Shown here in pieces: positions 15,156-24,015 of a stretch of DNA of 40,494 nucleotides (its first letter is position 1; each line of letters starts with the position of its first letter). The stretch is from the IMG/VR virus record IMGVR_UViG_3300006750_000020, positions 1 through 40,494 of that record; one strand, given 5' to 3'. The notes beneath the pieces were generated by a model. The model made no database searches, was not told the origin of the DNA, and saw only the letters and a program-made list of their open reading frames with translations. The translations under genes were made by a program, and so were the position numbers. The DNA comes from a virus.

Positions 15156-16139
15156 ATGTCTACTATAGGCATCTTCAACACTGGAAAAATACATAACGGG
15201 CTGGCCAATGCTTTGCGGGGGACTGCAGAAAAACCCCCTGTAACTCTGCTTAAACCGGGCGAGGGGCAGGCGCCTTATTCAGCTCCGCCGTTTTCAACTA
15301 CCGCCCCGCAGTTTGGCGCCTACAATCATCTAGTGCATAACATGGCGCGCGGCCTCGATCCTCGAATGTTTTCGGTACCGGCTGGCACTTTCGGCGGCAG
15401 CATGGGCGGCTATGGCGGCTATGGCGGCAGCATGGGCAGCAGGGGCGGCTACGGCGGCTATGGAGGCAGTATGGGCAGCAGGGGCGGCTACGGCGGCTAT
15501 GGCGGCAGCATAGGCGGCTACGGCGGCAACATGGGCGGCTATGGCGGCAGCATGGGCGGCTATGGCGGCAGTATGGGCGGCTACGGCGGCTACGGCGGCT
15601 ATGGCGGCTACGGCGGCGGCGGTTTTAGCGGGAGCTTGGGCAACATGGGCGACGCCAGCCAAAACGGTGTTGGCGGCGGCAGCATGGGCGTCCGCCAAAG
15701 CGGTGTTGGCGGTAGCAGGGGCAACATGGGCAGCATGGGCGGCTACGGCGGCATCGGTTTTAGCGGGAGCTTGGGCAACATGGGCGACGCCAGCCAAAAC
15801 GGTGTTGGCGGCGGCAGCATGGGCGTCCGCCAAAGCGGTGTTGGCGGTAGCAGGGGCAACATGGGCAGCATGGTACGACAAAGCGGTGTTGGCAGCAGCA
15901 TGGGCGGCTACGGCGGCTATGGAGGCAGCATGGGCAGCAGGGGCGGCTACGGCGGCTATGGAGGCAGCATGGGCGGCTACGGCGGCTATGGAGGCAGCAT
16001 GGGCGGCTACGGCGGCTACGGCGGCTACGGCGGCAGCATGGGCGGCTATGGCGGCTATGGCGGCAACATGGGCGGCTATGGCGGCTACGGCGGCAGCACG
16101 GGCAACATGGGCGGCTTCGGAAGGAGGATGGGCTACTAA
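15156..16139 (+). CDS. Gly/Tyr/Ser/Met-rich tandem-repeat protein
   Basis: 327 aa. Residues 1-75 are ordinary sequence. From about residue 78 almost everything is built from GGYGGYGGSMG-type units, with MGSRG and GGNMG variants. Inside lies a 39-residue block (GFSGSLGNMGDASQNG..., ending RGNMGSM) present twice nearly verbatim. It lies between the nozzle and ejection genes and its stop overlaps the next start (TAATG), so it is probably a virion protein. Such Gly/Tyr composition occurs in silk-like, adhesive and condensate-forming proteins; none of these roles is shown here. The DNA repeats will favour length changes by recombination. Confidence 0.75.
   Translation: MSTIGIFNTGKIHNGLANALRGTAEKPPVTLLKPGEGQAPYSAPPFSTTAPQFGAYNHLVHNMARGLDPRMFSVPAGTFGGSMGGYGGYGGSMGSRGGYGGYGGSMGSRGGYGGYGGSIGGYGGNMGGYGGSMGGYGGSMGGYGGYGGYGGYGGGGFSGSLGNMGDASQNGVGGGSMGVRQSGVGGSRGNMGSMGGYGGIGFSGSLGNMGDASQNGVGGGSMGVRQSGVGGSRGNMGSMVRQSGVGSSMGGYGGYGGSMGSRGGYGGYGGSMGGYGGYGGSMGGYGGYGGYGGSMGGYGGYGGNMGGYGGYGGSTGNMGGFGRRMGY
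15393..16130. repeat. Coding tandem repeats of the Gly/Tyr-rich gene
   Basis: About 740 nt of short direct repeats based on GGCGGCTATGGCGGC and GGCAGCATGGGC, plus two long near-identical copies of a roughly 117-nt block (near 15624-15740 and 15753-15869). All periods keep the reading frame. Several other frames stay open by chance across this stretch. Confidence 0.9.
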
Positions 16140-16618
16140 TGTCGGCAGCAGCAAAAGATCGGGAACGCTTTGAGGAACTGCGCGCAGAACACGTAGTAGA
16201 AGATACGCGAGCGGCGATAGGCGCCGTCGCGGCTGAAAACGTGATGAAAGTGTGGGATAGGGTTGAACCTATACTGCGCCGAGTAGTTACCCCCGAAACG
16301 GGGCACACTCTGGATTCGGTGCTGAATGAGTTACAGTACGGCTATGCGCAGCTATGGGTCATCGACGATTTTAAAGCGGTAGCTGTTACTAAAGTAATTA
16401 CACGTCCGCTTAACAAGGCGCTGTGGACTCAGTTTATGGCCGGCGAAGATATGTCTAGTTGGTTGGGTGATTGGGAAGAAGTGCTAGGAGATTATGCGCG
16501 GCTTAATGGCTGCGAATTTATTGAATTTATGGGTCGTAACGGTTGGCATAAAAAAATGGCTAAACATCCGGGCTTTAAAGCGACGCATACCATTTTTCGT
16601 AAAAATGTGAAGGTGTAG
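16139..16618 (+). CDS. GNAT-like internal virion protein
   Basis: 159 aa. From about residue 60 the strand-helix order (YGYAQLWVIDDFKAVAVTKV, SSWLGDWEEVLGDYARLNGC, EFIEFMGRNGWHKKMAKH, GFKATHTIFRKN) resembles N-acetyltransferase folds found in podoviral virion clusters, including T7 gp13. Whether it acetylates anything is unclear; the structural role in those phages does not need catalysis. The N-terminus is a charged helix (KDRERFEELRAEHVVEDTRA). Its ATG overlaps the stop of the repeat-protein gene. Confidence 0.6.
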   Translation: MSAAAKDRERFEELRAEHVVEDTRAAIGAVAAENVMKVWDRVEPILRRVVTPETGHTLDSVLNELQYGYAQLWVIDDFKAVAVTKVITRPLNKALWTQFMAGEDMSSWLGDWEEVLGDYARLNGCEFIEFMGRNGWHKKMAKHPGFKATHTIFRKNVKV

Positions 16619-16621
16619 GTT

Positions 16622-18091
16622 ATGGGCGGTGGTAGCGGTGGCGGTACACAAGAGACTAAGAGTACGCCGTGGGAAGGGCAACAACCTTACTTAGAAGATA
16701 TTTTTAAGGAAGCTCAGAGTCAATACGCAGGCGGCGGCGCGCAATATTATCCACATGATACGGTCGCGCCTTTCAGCCCGCACCATGAGGCGGGTTTTGA
16801 CGCCATGACGGCGCGCGCCACGGGCGGCTCGCCTCAAGAATATGCTATGGGTAACTATTTATCGAATACGATGAATATGCAAAATCTGAATCCTTACCAG
16901 TTAGGCGATTACGCTAATCAGGCAATGGGCGGGATAAGTGCCGGGCAGCATATGTTGGGTCAGGCCGGCCAGCCGATGAACCCGTACGCGGCTCGCAATA
17001 TGGCGGGCGTCGGTAGTACGGTACAGAACGCGGGTAGCGCTGCAAATCCTTTCCTTAATTCCCTAGAGGGGATGTCCGGCTATGGTGGGTTAGGCGAGGC
17101 CCGCGATTTTGTCGGTAACGGGACGGGTGGAGTGGCGTTGCCCGTTTCCCAACAGCAGTTAGTTTCATCGACGGAGGGGGATTACCTCGGCGCGAATCCG
17201 TACCTTGATGATATGTACGGAGCGGCGGCGCAATCCGTCACCGACAGCTTCAAAGAAGATCTCCTGCCCGGTATAAACGCCGCGTTCGGTGCCGCCGGAC
17301 GTACCGGCAGCGGCGCGCAGGCTCTAACAACCGGGCGGGCTACCGGTGATACGGTGGCCGAGCTAAGTAACTTGGCTACAAATATATACGGCCAGAACTA
17401 CGAGCAGGAACGCGCCCGGCAGGATCAGGCCGCCGGTTTGCTCGGCCAGCTCGGAATCCAAAGCGGAGATCAGGATATACAGCGCACCGGGTTAGCCAGT
17501 GACTTGTATCTCGGCGAGCGCGATCTCGGGCAATCGGCGGCAAGTTCCGGCGGTAATATCGGCATAGGTTACGGTAACTTAACATTAGGCGAAGGGGAGC
17601 AGGATCTAATGGCGCGCGGTATGTGGTCGGATCTCTACAGCGGTGATCGTGACCGACAGTTTAACGCGGGTAATGCCCTCGGTACCCTTGGCTTAGGCGG
17701 GATGGAAAATTACGGCGATATGTACTCCGATATAGGCACGCAGCAACGGTACGCCGCAAGCATGACGCCGGATTACAGCGCCCTTGAATATGGCAACATC
17801 GACAGGCTACTCGGCGTTGGTGACGCGATGAATTATCATACACAACAGCTTATAGACGCCGAACGTGCCCGTTGGGATTTTGCGCAGGAGGCGCCCGCAC
17901 TGAACTTGGGTGACTACTCCAACATTGTTAACGGTTTACCTTCCGGGCTTGGAAATACGGTATCTACCGGCAGCGGTGGCGGCGGTAACTTTTTACAGGG
18001 CGCAGCGGGCGGCGCGGCGTCAGGCTATGCCGTCGGGGGGCCGTGGGGTGCAGTAGCCGGCGGAATATTAGGAGGAGTGTCATCACGATGA
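16622..18091 (+). CDS. Ejection protein with C-terminal glycine zipper
   Basis: 489 aa, Gly/Ala/Gln-rich. The N-terminus (GGGSGGGTQETKSTPWEGQQ) and repeated Asn/Gly/Tyr segments are typical of internal virion proteins of podoviruses. The C-terminus (FLQGAAGGAASGYAVGGPWG, then AVAGGILGGV) is a glycine-zipper hydrophobic stretch able to insert in membranes. I infer a role in forming the DNA-injection channel across the cell envelope. The ATGA overlap with the next gene indicates coupled translation. Confidence 0.7.
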   Translation: MGGGSGGGTQETKSTPWEGQQPYLEDIFKEAQSQYAGGGAQYYPHDTVAPFSPHHEAGFDAMTARATGGSPQEYAMGNYLSNTMNMQNLNPYQLGDYANQAMGGISAGQHMLGQAGQPMNPYAARNMAGVGSTVQNAGSAANPFLNSLEGMSGYGGLGEARDFVGNGTGGVALPVSQQQLVSSTEGDYLGANPYLDDMYGAAAQSVTDSFKEDLLPGINAAFGAAGRTGSGAQALTTGRATGDTVAELSNLATNIYGQNYEQERARQDQAAGLLGQLGIQSGDQDIQRTGLASDLYLGERDLGQSAASSGGNIGIGYGNLTLGEGEQDLMARGMWSDLYSGDRDRQFNAGNALGTLGLGGMENYGDMYSDIGTQQRYAASMTPDYSALEYGNIDRLLGVGDAMNYHTQQLIDAERARWDFAQEAPALNLGDYSNIVNGLPSGLGNTVSTGSGGGGNFLQGAAGGAASGYAVGGPWGAVAGGILGGVSSR

Positions 18092-18597
18092 ATACGTTAA
18101 CACAACCAACAGCAACAGGAGCGGGCGGTTTCTTAGGGCAGAATTGGAGTATGTCCCATCTCGGAGACAAGCTAAAAGGTCTTACGAATCAGGACGGGTT
18201 TAACTCTCTCAATGAAAACCCCCTGTTTAACGTGGGTATGGGCTTACTGTCATCGAACTACGACGGTAGTAATCCGTATAAGGCGGTAATGGGTGGACTC
18301 TCTAATGCCCGCACGGCCGGCAACACGCAGAAAGATCGGGAACGCATTGAAGAATTGCGTAAGGAACTAGCCCATCTCATAGCGCAGCAAAGTATGGGCA
18401 GCACTGAGCAGTTAGTGCCTGACGCTAATCAATTGCTAAATCAGCCGTCGCAGGTAACGCCCTCGCAAGGAATGGGTCAACCGGCAGGCGGGCCTATAGG
18501 AAGTGCGGCGCTTAACCCGGCAGGTACGCCGGGGGTTTTAGGTGCGAACTCAGAAACCGCTCGACTACTGCGCGCGAATCGAATGCGTTTGGGGTGA
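18088..18597 (+). CDS. Putative ejection-cluster protein (169 aa)
   Basis: Starts at ATG 18088, overlapping the stop of the gene before, with AGGAGGAG upstream. The longer frame opening at 18043 lies inside the previous gene and is not used. The N-terminal half contains NENPLFNVGMGLLSSNYDGS, a motif seen again in variant form at the start of the next gene (NPLFQANAGLLATAENPQDA), so the two may be related. The middle is a charged helix (KDRERIEELRKELAHLIAQQ) and the end is Pro/Gly-rich. A virion or ejection role is inferred from context. Confidence 0.65.
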   Translation: MNTLTQPTATGAGGFLGQNWSMSHLGDKLKGLTNQDGFNSLNENPLFNVGMGLLSSNYDGSNPYKAVMGGLSNARTAGNTQKDRERIEELRKELAHLIAQQSMGSTEQLVPDANQLLNQPSQVTPSQGMGQPAGGPIGSAALNPAGTPGVLGANSETARLLRANRMRLG

Positions 18598-18600
18598 TAT

Positions 18601-19920
18601 ATGTCAGTCCGTGATTACCAGCAGTTAATGGCGAACCCGCTGTTTCAGGCAAACGCGGGGTTACTTGCGACCGCCGAAAATCCGCAGGACGCGTTAACAG
18701 GATTACTCGGTGTGGAAGCGGATCCATTAGCAACTGCGCGTAACGCCGGCGCGCAAGAAGCGCTGTTAGCCGGCTTAGGGCCGCTAGGTTACGGTGGCGG
18801 GGGCGGGGGCGGACAGCCCGGCCCTAACTACATGACGCCAGTGCGCGGTGCTCCGTCAGCGTCAGTGCCGGCGGATCCGAACGGGGGTGCTCCTATAGAA
18901 GCGCGCCGGCAAGGGTTGCTGTCAAAACCACAAATCGCCAGTGACCCTACCGCTCAGGGATTCCAAGGCGGCAACCAAAATATGCGTGAAATGTACGCCT
19001 TGATGGCGCGGTACGCCGATAACCCGGCGGCCGTGGGTCAGGGGTACGTTAAAGCGACTCAAGCGCAGCAGCAGATTGATCGATGGGACGACCCTGACGA
19101 ACAGTATTTAAGACTGTACGGTAATGTTAATCCTTTCGACTTCACTGCAGAGTCGCTGGACAAGTTTCACAAACGCTACACCGGTACCGGCGACATAGAT
19201 TTCAGTTTGCTACAACGTCGTGAAACCATGACGTCGGTAGAACAGACAGTGCTGCGCGACGCTATAGCAGATTCGCAGAAAGCAGAATCGCAAGTAGGGC
19301 GGTTCGCTAACATGGCAGACAGGTTTGACGAATTCGCTCGACAGGGCATCCCGGCCGGTCGTTTAGCGGGCGGACTCAGTGAGTGGATGAAAGGCGTACT
19401 CGGAAATGAAGATGGCGTCACCGCACTGCGCACGGAGTACAACGCACTTAAAAATAGCGAAGTGATACAGAGCCTTCCGCCGGGTGTCGCGTCAGATCGC
19501 GACATAGAAATCGCCATGCGCGGCTGGCCGGGCGACACCGCCGATCCGGCGTATCTGGCGTCGTTTATTCGCGGTATGCAGAAAATGAGCATCGTTAAAA
19601 TGGCTCAGTCAGCGCACGCCGCAGATTACGTAAGCCGTTGGGAAACGCAAGCGGGGCAGCTAACCGATTGGGGTACGCAGAAAGAATGGTGGGTTATGAA
19701 AGCACTCGACCGAGTGGGCGGTGTTTACAATCCTGTCGGCCCCGACGGTAAACCTTTGAACGCCGAAGAAGCGGCGCGGTTACGCTACGAAAGTTTGCAG
19801 GGCGGTGTCGGTGGTTTGAACACCCTCACGCCCGGCGGTAACGGCCCGCTAGGCGGAACTCCCGATAACCCGCTCGGGCTACCGGGCGGAACTACCAATA
19901 ACCCGCTCGGGCTACCGTGA
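18601..19920 (+). CDS. Ejection / internal virion protein (439 aa)
   Basis: It opens with NPLFQANAGLLATAENPQDA, similar to the preceding protein, then a glycine-rich linker (GGGGGGG near 63-69). From about residue 150 a long helical domain follows (SVEQTVLRDAIADSQKAESQ, FANMADRFDEFARQG, GVTALRTEYNALKNSEVIQS) of the kind found in phage ejection proteins. The C-terminus has two near-identical NNPLGLPGG/NPLGLP units. It lies in a run of similar genes between nozzle and fibre. There is no catalytic motif. Confidence 0.65.
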   Translation: MSVRDYQQLMANPLFQANAGLLATAENPQDALTGLLGVEADPLATARNAGAQEALLAGLGPLGYGGGGGGGQPGPNYMTPVRGAPSASVPADPNGGAPIEARRQGLLSKPQIASDPTAQGFQGGNQNMREMYALMARYADNPAAVGQGYVKATQAQQQIDRWDDPDEQYLRLYGNVNPFDFTAESLDKFHKRYTGTGDIDFSLLQRRETMTSVEQTVLRDAIADSQKAESQVGRFANMADRFDEFARQGIPAGRLAGGLSEWMKGVLGNEDGVTALRTEYNALKNSEVIQSLPPGVASDRDIEIAMRGWPGDTADPAYLASFIRGMQKMSIVKMAQSAHAADYVSRWETQAGQLTDWGTQKEWWVMKALDRVGGVYNPVGPDGKPLNAEEAARLRYESLQGGVGGLNTLTPGGNGPLGGTPDNPLGLPGGTTNNPLGLP

Positions 19921-19937
19921 CCAAGGTGATATGAGCT

Positions 19938-21992
19938 ATGAGCAGCAATCTTACTAAGTTACAAGAGTTTCGTTCAGAATATCCGGTCTACGATTCATGG
20001 TCGGATGAAGATCTGTTGGCCGGTTTACACGCCAAATTTGACCCGGATATGGACAGGCGCGACTTCGACTCTCAAATGGGCGTCGATACGACTAGCAATT
20101 GGGCGTCGGCCGCGCACGGCATAGGGCAGGGGGCCACGTTCGGTTTTTCCGACGAATTGATCGCAGGCGGCAGGGCGGCCCTCGACCAATTCGCCGGTGA
20201 CGCGCCGGGTTTTAACAAAAGTTATGAGCAAAATTTAGACGACGAACGCCGCAAGTTGGAACGTGCCCGTCGCGATGACCCATGGATAACGGGAATTGGT
20301 GAGGTGGGCGGCGGCCTAGTAACCGGCGGTTACGGAATGGCGAGGTCAGTCGGCGGCCTCGGTCTACGGGCGGCCATGGGTGCCGGCACTAAAACCGGTC
20401 TAAAGCTCGGCGCTTTAGGTGGTTATGGTTACGGTGAAGGTGATCCGCTTATGACAGGTGTATCGAAGCTAACCGGCGGTGACGCTACGCTTGAAGATCT
20501 GCAGCGCGAAGCGCTGGAAGCTGGCACGAACGCCGGTACCGGCGCCGTAGTAGGCGGAGCGCTCGGCGGGGCTTTACCAGTAGTCGGAACGGGTGTAAAG
20601 AAAGTGGCGCAATTTGTGGCGCGGCCGTTCACTAAAAAGGCGCAGATGAATGAAAAAGGGCGACAGGCCATACTGCAGGCGTTAGATGACGACATTGCAC
20701 AAGGGCACATGACGCTGGATCAGGCTAAACGTGAGCTGGCAAGCACTCCCGGTATGCACGTTTCAGATCTCGCGCCGGGGTTACGTGACGCGATGGAAAC
20801 AGTCGCCAACACAGCGACGCCGGCAGGCCGTGCAGCGCGCGAAAATTTAACAGCACGTAATAAAGAACAGTGGAAACGTATTTTTCCGGCGCTGGCTAAA
20901 GCAGTGGGCGGCGAGGATAACTTCGGCGTGGCGCGGCGTAAACTTGTGGCCGGCATGAAAACCCGCGCCGACAAGTTATACGGTATCGCTGACGAAGTAG
21001 ATATCCGCTTAACGCCTAATATGTCTAGGATACTGAAAAACCCCGAATTTAAGCAGGCGATTAAGTTCGCCAATAAGCTGCGGGTACTGGAAGGCGCGAA
21101 GAAACTTCCTAAAAAAGAATTGCTCATCCCCGGTAAGATTTTCAAAACTTCCGAGATGGATCTTGTTGTGCAAGGCATGGATGATCTCGTAACTAGCCTT
21201 TACAAGTCGGCGCCTAAAGTGGCGGACAAGGTGAAGGCGATGCGCGAAGAATTCAAAGATGAATTGTTTGGGCAGAATCCGGCACTTAAAGCGGCGCGTA
21301 AAGCGTGGTCAGGTGACGCGTTAAACAACGACGCCATGGATAAAGGTCTGCGGTTGTTCGCCGACGACGCGGATTTCACGGTGGATATAATTCGCAACAT
21401 GGGCGAGAGCGAGCGGGCCTTTTTTAAGATCGGCACATTGCGCGCTATCTCCCGTAAGCTAGGCAGTAAATCCGACACGTCGGATCTGACTAAGGGGTTA
21501 TTCGATAAGCCGAACACTCGCGAAGCGTTAAAACTGGCGTTCGGAGGTAAAAAGAACTTTGAAGAATTTATGGACTTCATCGGCCGCGAACAAAAAATGT
21601 TTGAGACTTTCAAACACGCTGTAGGTAACTCCGCGACCGCGCGCCGATTGGCGCAGGCGGGTGACGATTCAGCCGGCGGTAAGCTGGCCGGCTTACTCGG
21701 TTTTGTCGGCGCCATGGCGACGGGAATGCGAATCCCGCCGTCCGTTGGCGGCTACGCGGCCCGTAAAGGCTACGAGAGCGTTGCGCAAGCCGGCGGGCGT
21801 ACTACCCGCTTCAACGCGCTGAATGAAGCTAAACGCCAGTTATTGCAGAGCAATGACTTATCGAAGATAACAACTCCACCGAACGCGTTGGGCGGATTAC
21901 TGGTTGCAGGTGCGCCTAATTTACCTACGGCGGGCGGTAATGCCTTACTACAGTCGGGGTTACTGCACACTCGGGATGAGTACGGACGATGA
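19938..21992 (+). CDS. Large ejection / internal virion protein (684 aa)
   Basis: The N-terminus (LQEFRSEYPVYDSWSDEDLL, AGLHAKFDPDMDRRDF) is a segment common to internal virion proteins of many podoviruses. It is followed by glycine-zipper regions (AAMGAGTKTGLKLGALGGYG, TNAGTGAVVGGALGGALPVV) likely to enter membranes. Residues from about 230 are mainly helical. It probably helps build the trans-envelope tunnel with the products of the preceding three genes. No lytic transglycosylase motif was seen in it or its neighbours, so peptidoglycan opening at entry may rely on another factor. Confidence 0.7.
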   Translation: MSSNLTKLQEFRSEYPVYDSWSDEDLLAGLHAKFDPDMDRRDFDSQMGVDTTSNWASAAHGIGQGATFGFSDELIAGGRAALDQFAGDAPGFNKSYEQNLDDERRKLERARRDDPWITGIGEVGGGLVTGGYGMARSVGGLGLRAAMGAGTKTGLKLGALGGYGYGEGDPLMTGVSKLTGGDATLEDLQREALEAGTNAGTGAVVGGALGGALPVVGTGVKKVAQFVARPFTKKAQMNEKGRQAILQALDDDIAQGHMTLDQAKRELASTPGMHVSDLAPGLRDAMETVANTATPAGRAARENLTARNKEQWKRIFPALAKAVGGEDNFGVARRKLVAGMKTRADKLYGIADEVDIRLTPNMSRILKNPEFKQAIKFANKLRVLEGAKKLPKKELLIPGKIFKTSEMDLVVQGMDDLVTSLYKSAPKVADKVKAMREEFKDELFGQNPALKAARKAWSGDALNNDAMDKGLRLFADDADFTVDIIRNMGESERAFFKIGTLRAISRKLGSKSDTSDLTKGLFDKPNTREALKLAFGGKKNFEEFMDFIGREQKMFETFKHAVGNSATARRLAQAGDDSAGGKLAGLLGFVGAMATGMRIPPSVGGYAARKGYESVAQAGGRTTRFNALNEAKRQLLQSNDLSKITTPPNALGGLLVAGAPNLPTAGGNALLQSGLLHTRDEYGR

Positions 21993-22390
21993 GTTTAACC
22001 GGAGCGGCCCACGCACAGGGCGAACTGTTATTACAGGTGAAACCGGCCGTGACCACGGCGGTTACGCTGTTTCAGGCGAGCCAGTTACGCACAGAAATTA
22101 CGCTCTTAGTAGCATCCCTTATAGAAAGTTACAGTGGCGGCGGGGTGAGTATCGTTCTGTATCACGACGACAGCGGCACGACGTATGATGACACCACGGT
22201 TATATGGACAGCGACACGCGCTACTACTGACGTTGATATGCTTTTTCAGGCGCAACACGCCGGATCAGGTATATTTATTAAGCCCGGCGGATCGCTAGGT
22301 GTTAAGATAGACTCCGCTGACGATGTAAATTTTAGCTTATACGGTATCACCGAAACACTCGCGGATATTACTCAAAGCTCGCTAAGGTAA
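21989..22390 (+). CDS. Small virion protein before the tail fibre (133 aa)
   Basis: The start overlaps the stop of the gene before (ATGA). The sequence is largely beta-strand (AVTLFQASQLRTEITLLVAS, VSIVLYHDDSGTTYDD, IFIKPGGSLGVKIDSADDVN) and ends FSLYGITETL. It resembles a small jelly-roll or beta-sandwich attachment protein that could link fibre or spike to the tail. Function is inferred from position. Confidence 0.65.
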   Translation: MSLTGAAHAQGELLLQVKPAVTTAVTLFQASQLRTEITLLVASLIESYSGGGVSIVLYHDDSGTTYDDTTVIWTATRATTDVDMLFQAQHAGSGIFIKPGGSLGVKIDSADDVNFSLYGITETLADITQSSLR

Positions 22391-22396
22391 AAGACA

Positions 22397-24013
22397 ATGG
22401 CAGAGATAAACGATTGGGATATAGCGGCGGGTAACAACAACGACGCTCCGCCGAACGGGTGGCCCGAAAATACGATGCAGTATTCGGAAGTGAACAACAC
22501 TGCTCGCGAGGGCATGGCCGTTGTCGCTCGGTATTACGGAGACATTAACGGCGCGCTCACAACGGCCGGCGTCGCTAACGCTTACACATTGACGCTGAAT
22601 TCTAGCTATTCAAGTTACTTCGCGGGGATGTATATAGCCTGTAAATTTACAGCTACTAACACCGGCGCGACCACTATCAATGTTAACTTTATCGGTGTGG
22701 CGAGTGTTGTAGATCGCGCGGGCAACGCGCTGACCGCCGGCGAGATTCAATCCGGCGGTATATACGAAATGCGTTACGACGGTACCAACTTTCAGCTTAT
22801 GGGAACGGTGGCCGGAACTATATCGGTAACGCAAGCGGACGTGACGGGTGTTGATCCAGTCGATCTGGTAGACGTAAATAATGCCCTCAACGTGGGCGCT
22901 CCGGATCCGTCGTCAGCACAGCACATCGCAATTTCCGGCGATCAGATACAGGGTAAAGATGACGCCACCAATCACAGCCGGCTTTATATAAACCCCCTCG
23001 GCGGCAGAGTTGATATAGGCGCTAGTGACAATACCGTTACAACTATCAATAACACCCTGCGGGTCGAAAACTCGTCGAACGCCAATCTTAGCGGCATTAT
23101 AAACGCGCTGAATATCGGCGGAGCTGACCCGGATAGCGACCCGCACATGGCGTTCGATGCCAACACCATACTGGCTAAATCAGACGCCAACACTGCGGCC
23201 ACACTTAATTTAAACCAGTTTGGCGGGTTAACCACAGTCGGCGGTGGTTTAGACGTGACGGGCGCACTCGATGCTACGGGCACCATCACCGCTACGGGCA
23301 CCATCACCGGCGGCACTTTAGAATCTACTGCGGGTTTAACGCTCGCCGGAGCCATAACCGGTGCGACGACGATCACCTCCGGCAGCGCAACCATTAACGG
23401 CCTCGCGACGGTAAATAGCCTTACGGTAGACACTGGCGCAACTAACCTATTAGCGACCAACATTGTCGGTACCACAGACATAACCGGGGCGCTCGACGTA
23501 TCAACCACGTCCACCTTAGACGGTTTGATTACTGGCGGGGCCGGTATGAACCTTACCGGGCTACTGGCAGTGACCGGGGCGGCTACCGTATCTACCACAC
23601 TCGATGTTACGGGGCAACTTACCGGAAATGACGGCGTATTTAACGGTAGTCTCACGGTAGATGATTATTGGGCGATAAATAGGAATGTAGCGTATCTGCA
23701 ACCGCCGAACGCCAGCATAACTGGCAACGTATCCGTTGACGATATATACGTTAACACGGTGCGCTTCATTACTGCCGCCGCCATTCTCACCGCTGAATCA
23801 GCGACTTTAGGTAATTGGGCGCAATTCCATTGCCTATATGATGGAGCTGTTACGGTGGAAGAAGATACCGGCGTAAACTTATTTCTTATGGAAAGCGGCG
23901 CTGTATCCGCTATCACGACAAGTATCACCGTCGCTCTTGGCGCTTCATTCACTTTGTACTGGCGAACTACTACCGATGTTTATGCGTTCGGTTCGGGCCT
24001 TTCGGTGACTTAA
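22397..24013 (+). CDS. Tail fibre protein
   Basis: 538 aa. The N-terminal domain (NDWDIAAGNNNDAPPNGWPE, FQLMGT near residue 140) is a common tail-fibre attachment module. About 150-260 contains two spaced copies of an NNALNVGAPDPSS/INALNIGGADPDS motif. About 265-420 is a run of short strand repeats (TGALDATGTITATGTITGGT, ATTITSGSATINGLATVNSL) of the kind that folds as a triple beta-helix shaft. The last 110 residues are a globular tip. It is likely trimeric and receptor-binding, or an adaptor for the spike encoded next. Confidence 0.8.
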   Translation: MAEINDWDIAAGNNNDAPPNGWPENTMQYSEVNNTAREGMAVVARYYGDINGALTTAGVANAYTLTLNSSYSSYFAGMYIACKFTATNTGATTINVNFIGVASVVDRAGNALTAGEIQSGGIYEMRYDGTNFQLMGTVAGTISVTQADVTGVDPVDLVDVNNALNVGAPDPSSAQHIAISGDQIQGKDDATNHSRLYINPLGGRVDIGASDNTVTTINNTLRVENSSNANLSGIINALNIGGADPDSDPHMAFDANTILAKSDANTAATLNLNQFGGLTTVGGGLDVTGALDATGTITATGTITGGTLESTAGLTLAGAITGATTITSGSATINGLATVNSLTVDTGATNLLATNIVGTTDITGALDVSTTSTLDGLITGGAGMNLTGLLAVTGAATVSTTLDVTGQLTGNDGVFNGSLTVDDYWAINRNVAYLQPPNASITGNVSVDDIYVNTVRFITAAAILTAESATLGNWAQFHCLYDGAVTVEEDTGVNLFLMESGAVSAITTSITVALGASFTLYWRTTTDVYAFGSGLSVT

Positions 24014-24015
24014 CC

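Noticed and set aside
15330-16308. Long open frames in other frames and on the minus strand of the Gly/Tyr-rich gene
   Set aside because: They arise because the GGC-rich repeat has no stop in several frames. They have Ala/His or Cys/Arg low-complexity products, no ribosome site, and the plus-strand GGY frame fits the neighbours by overlap.
18043-18087. Longer start for the 169-aa ejection-cluster protein
   Set aside because: The extension overlaps the end of the preceding gene without a ribosome site, while ATG 18088 has AGGAGGAG and an ATGA overlap.
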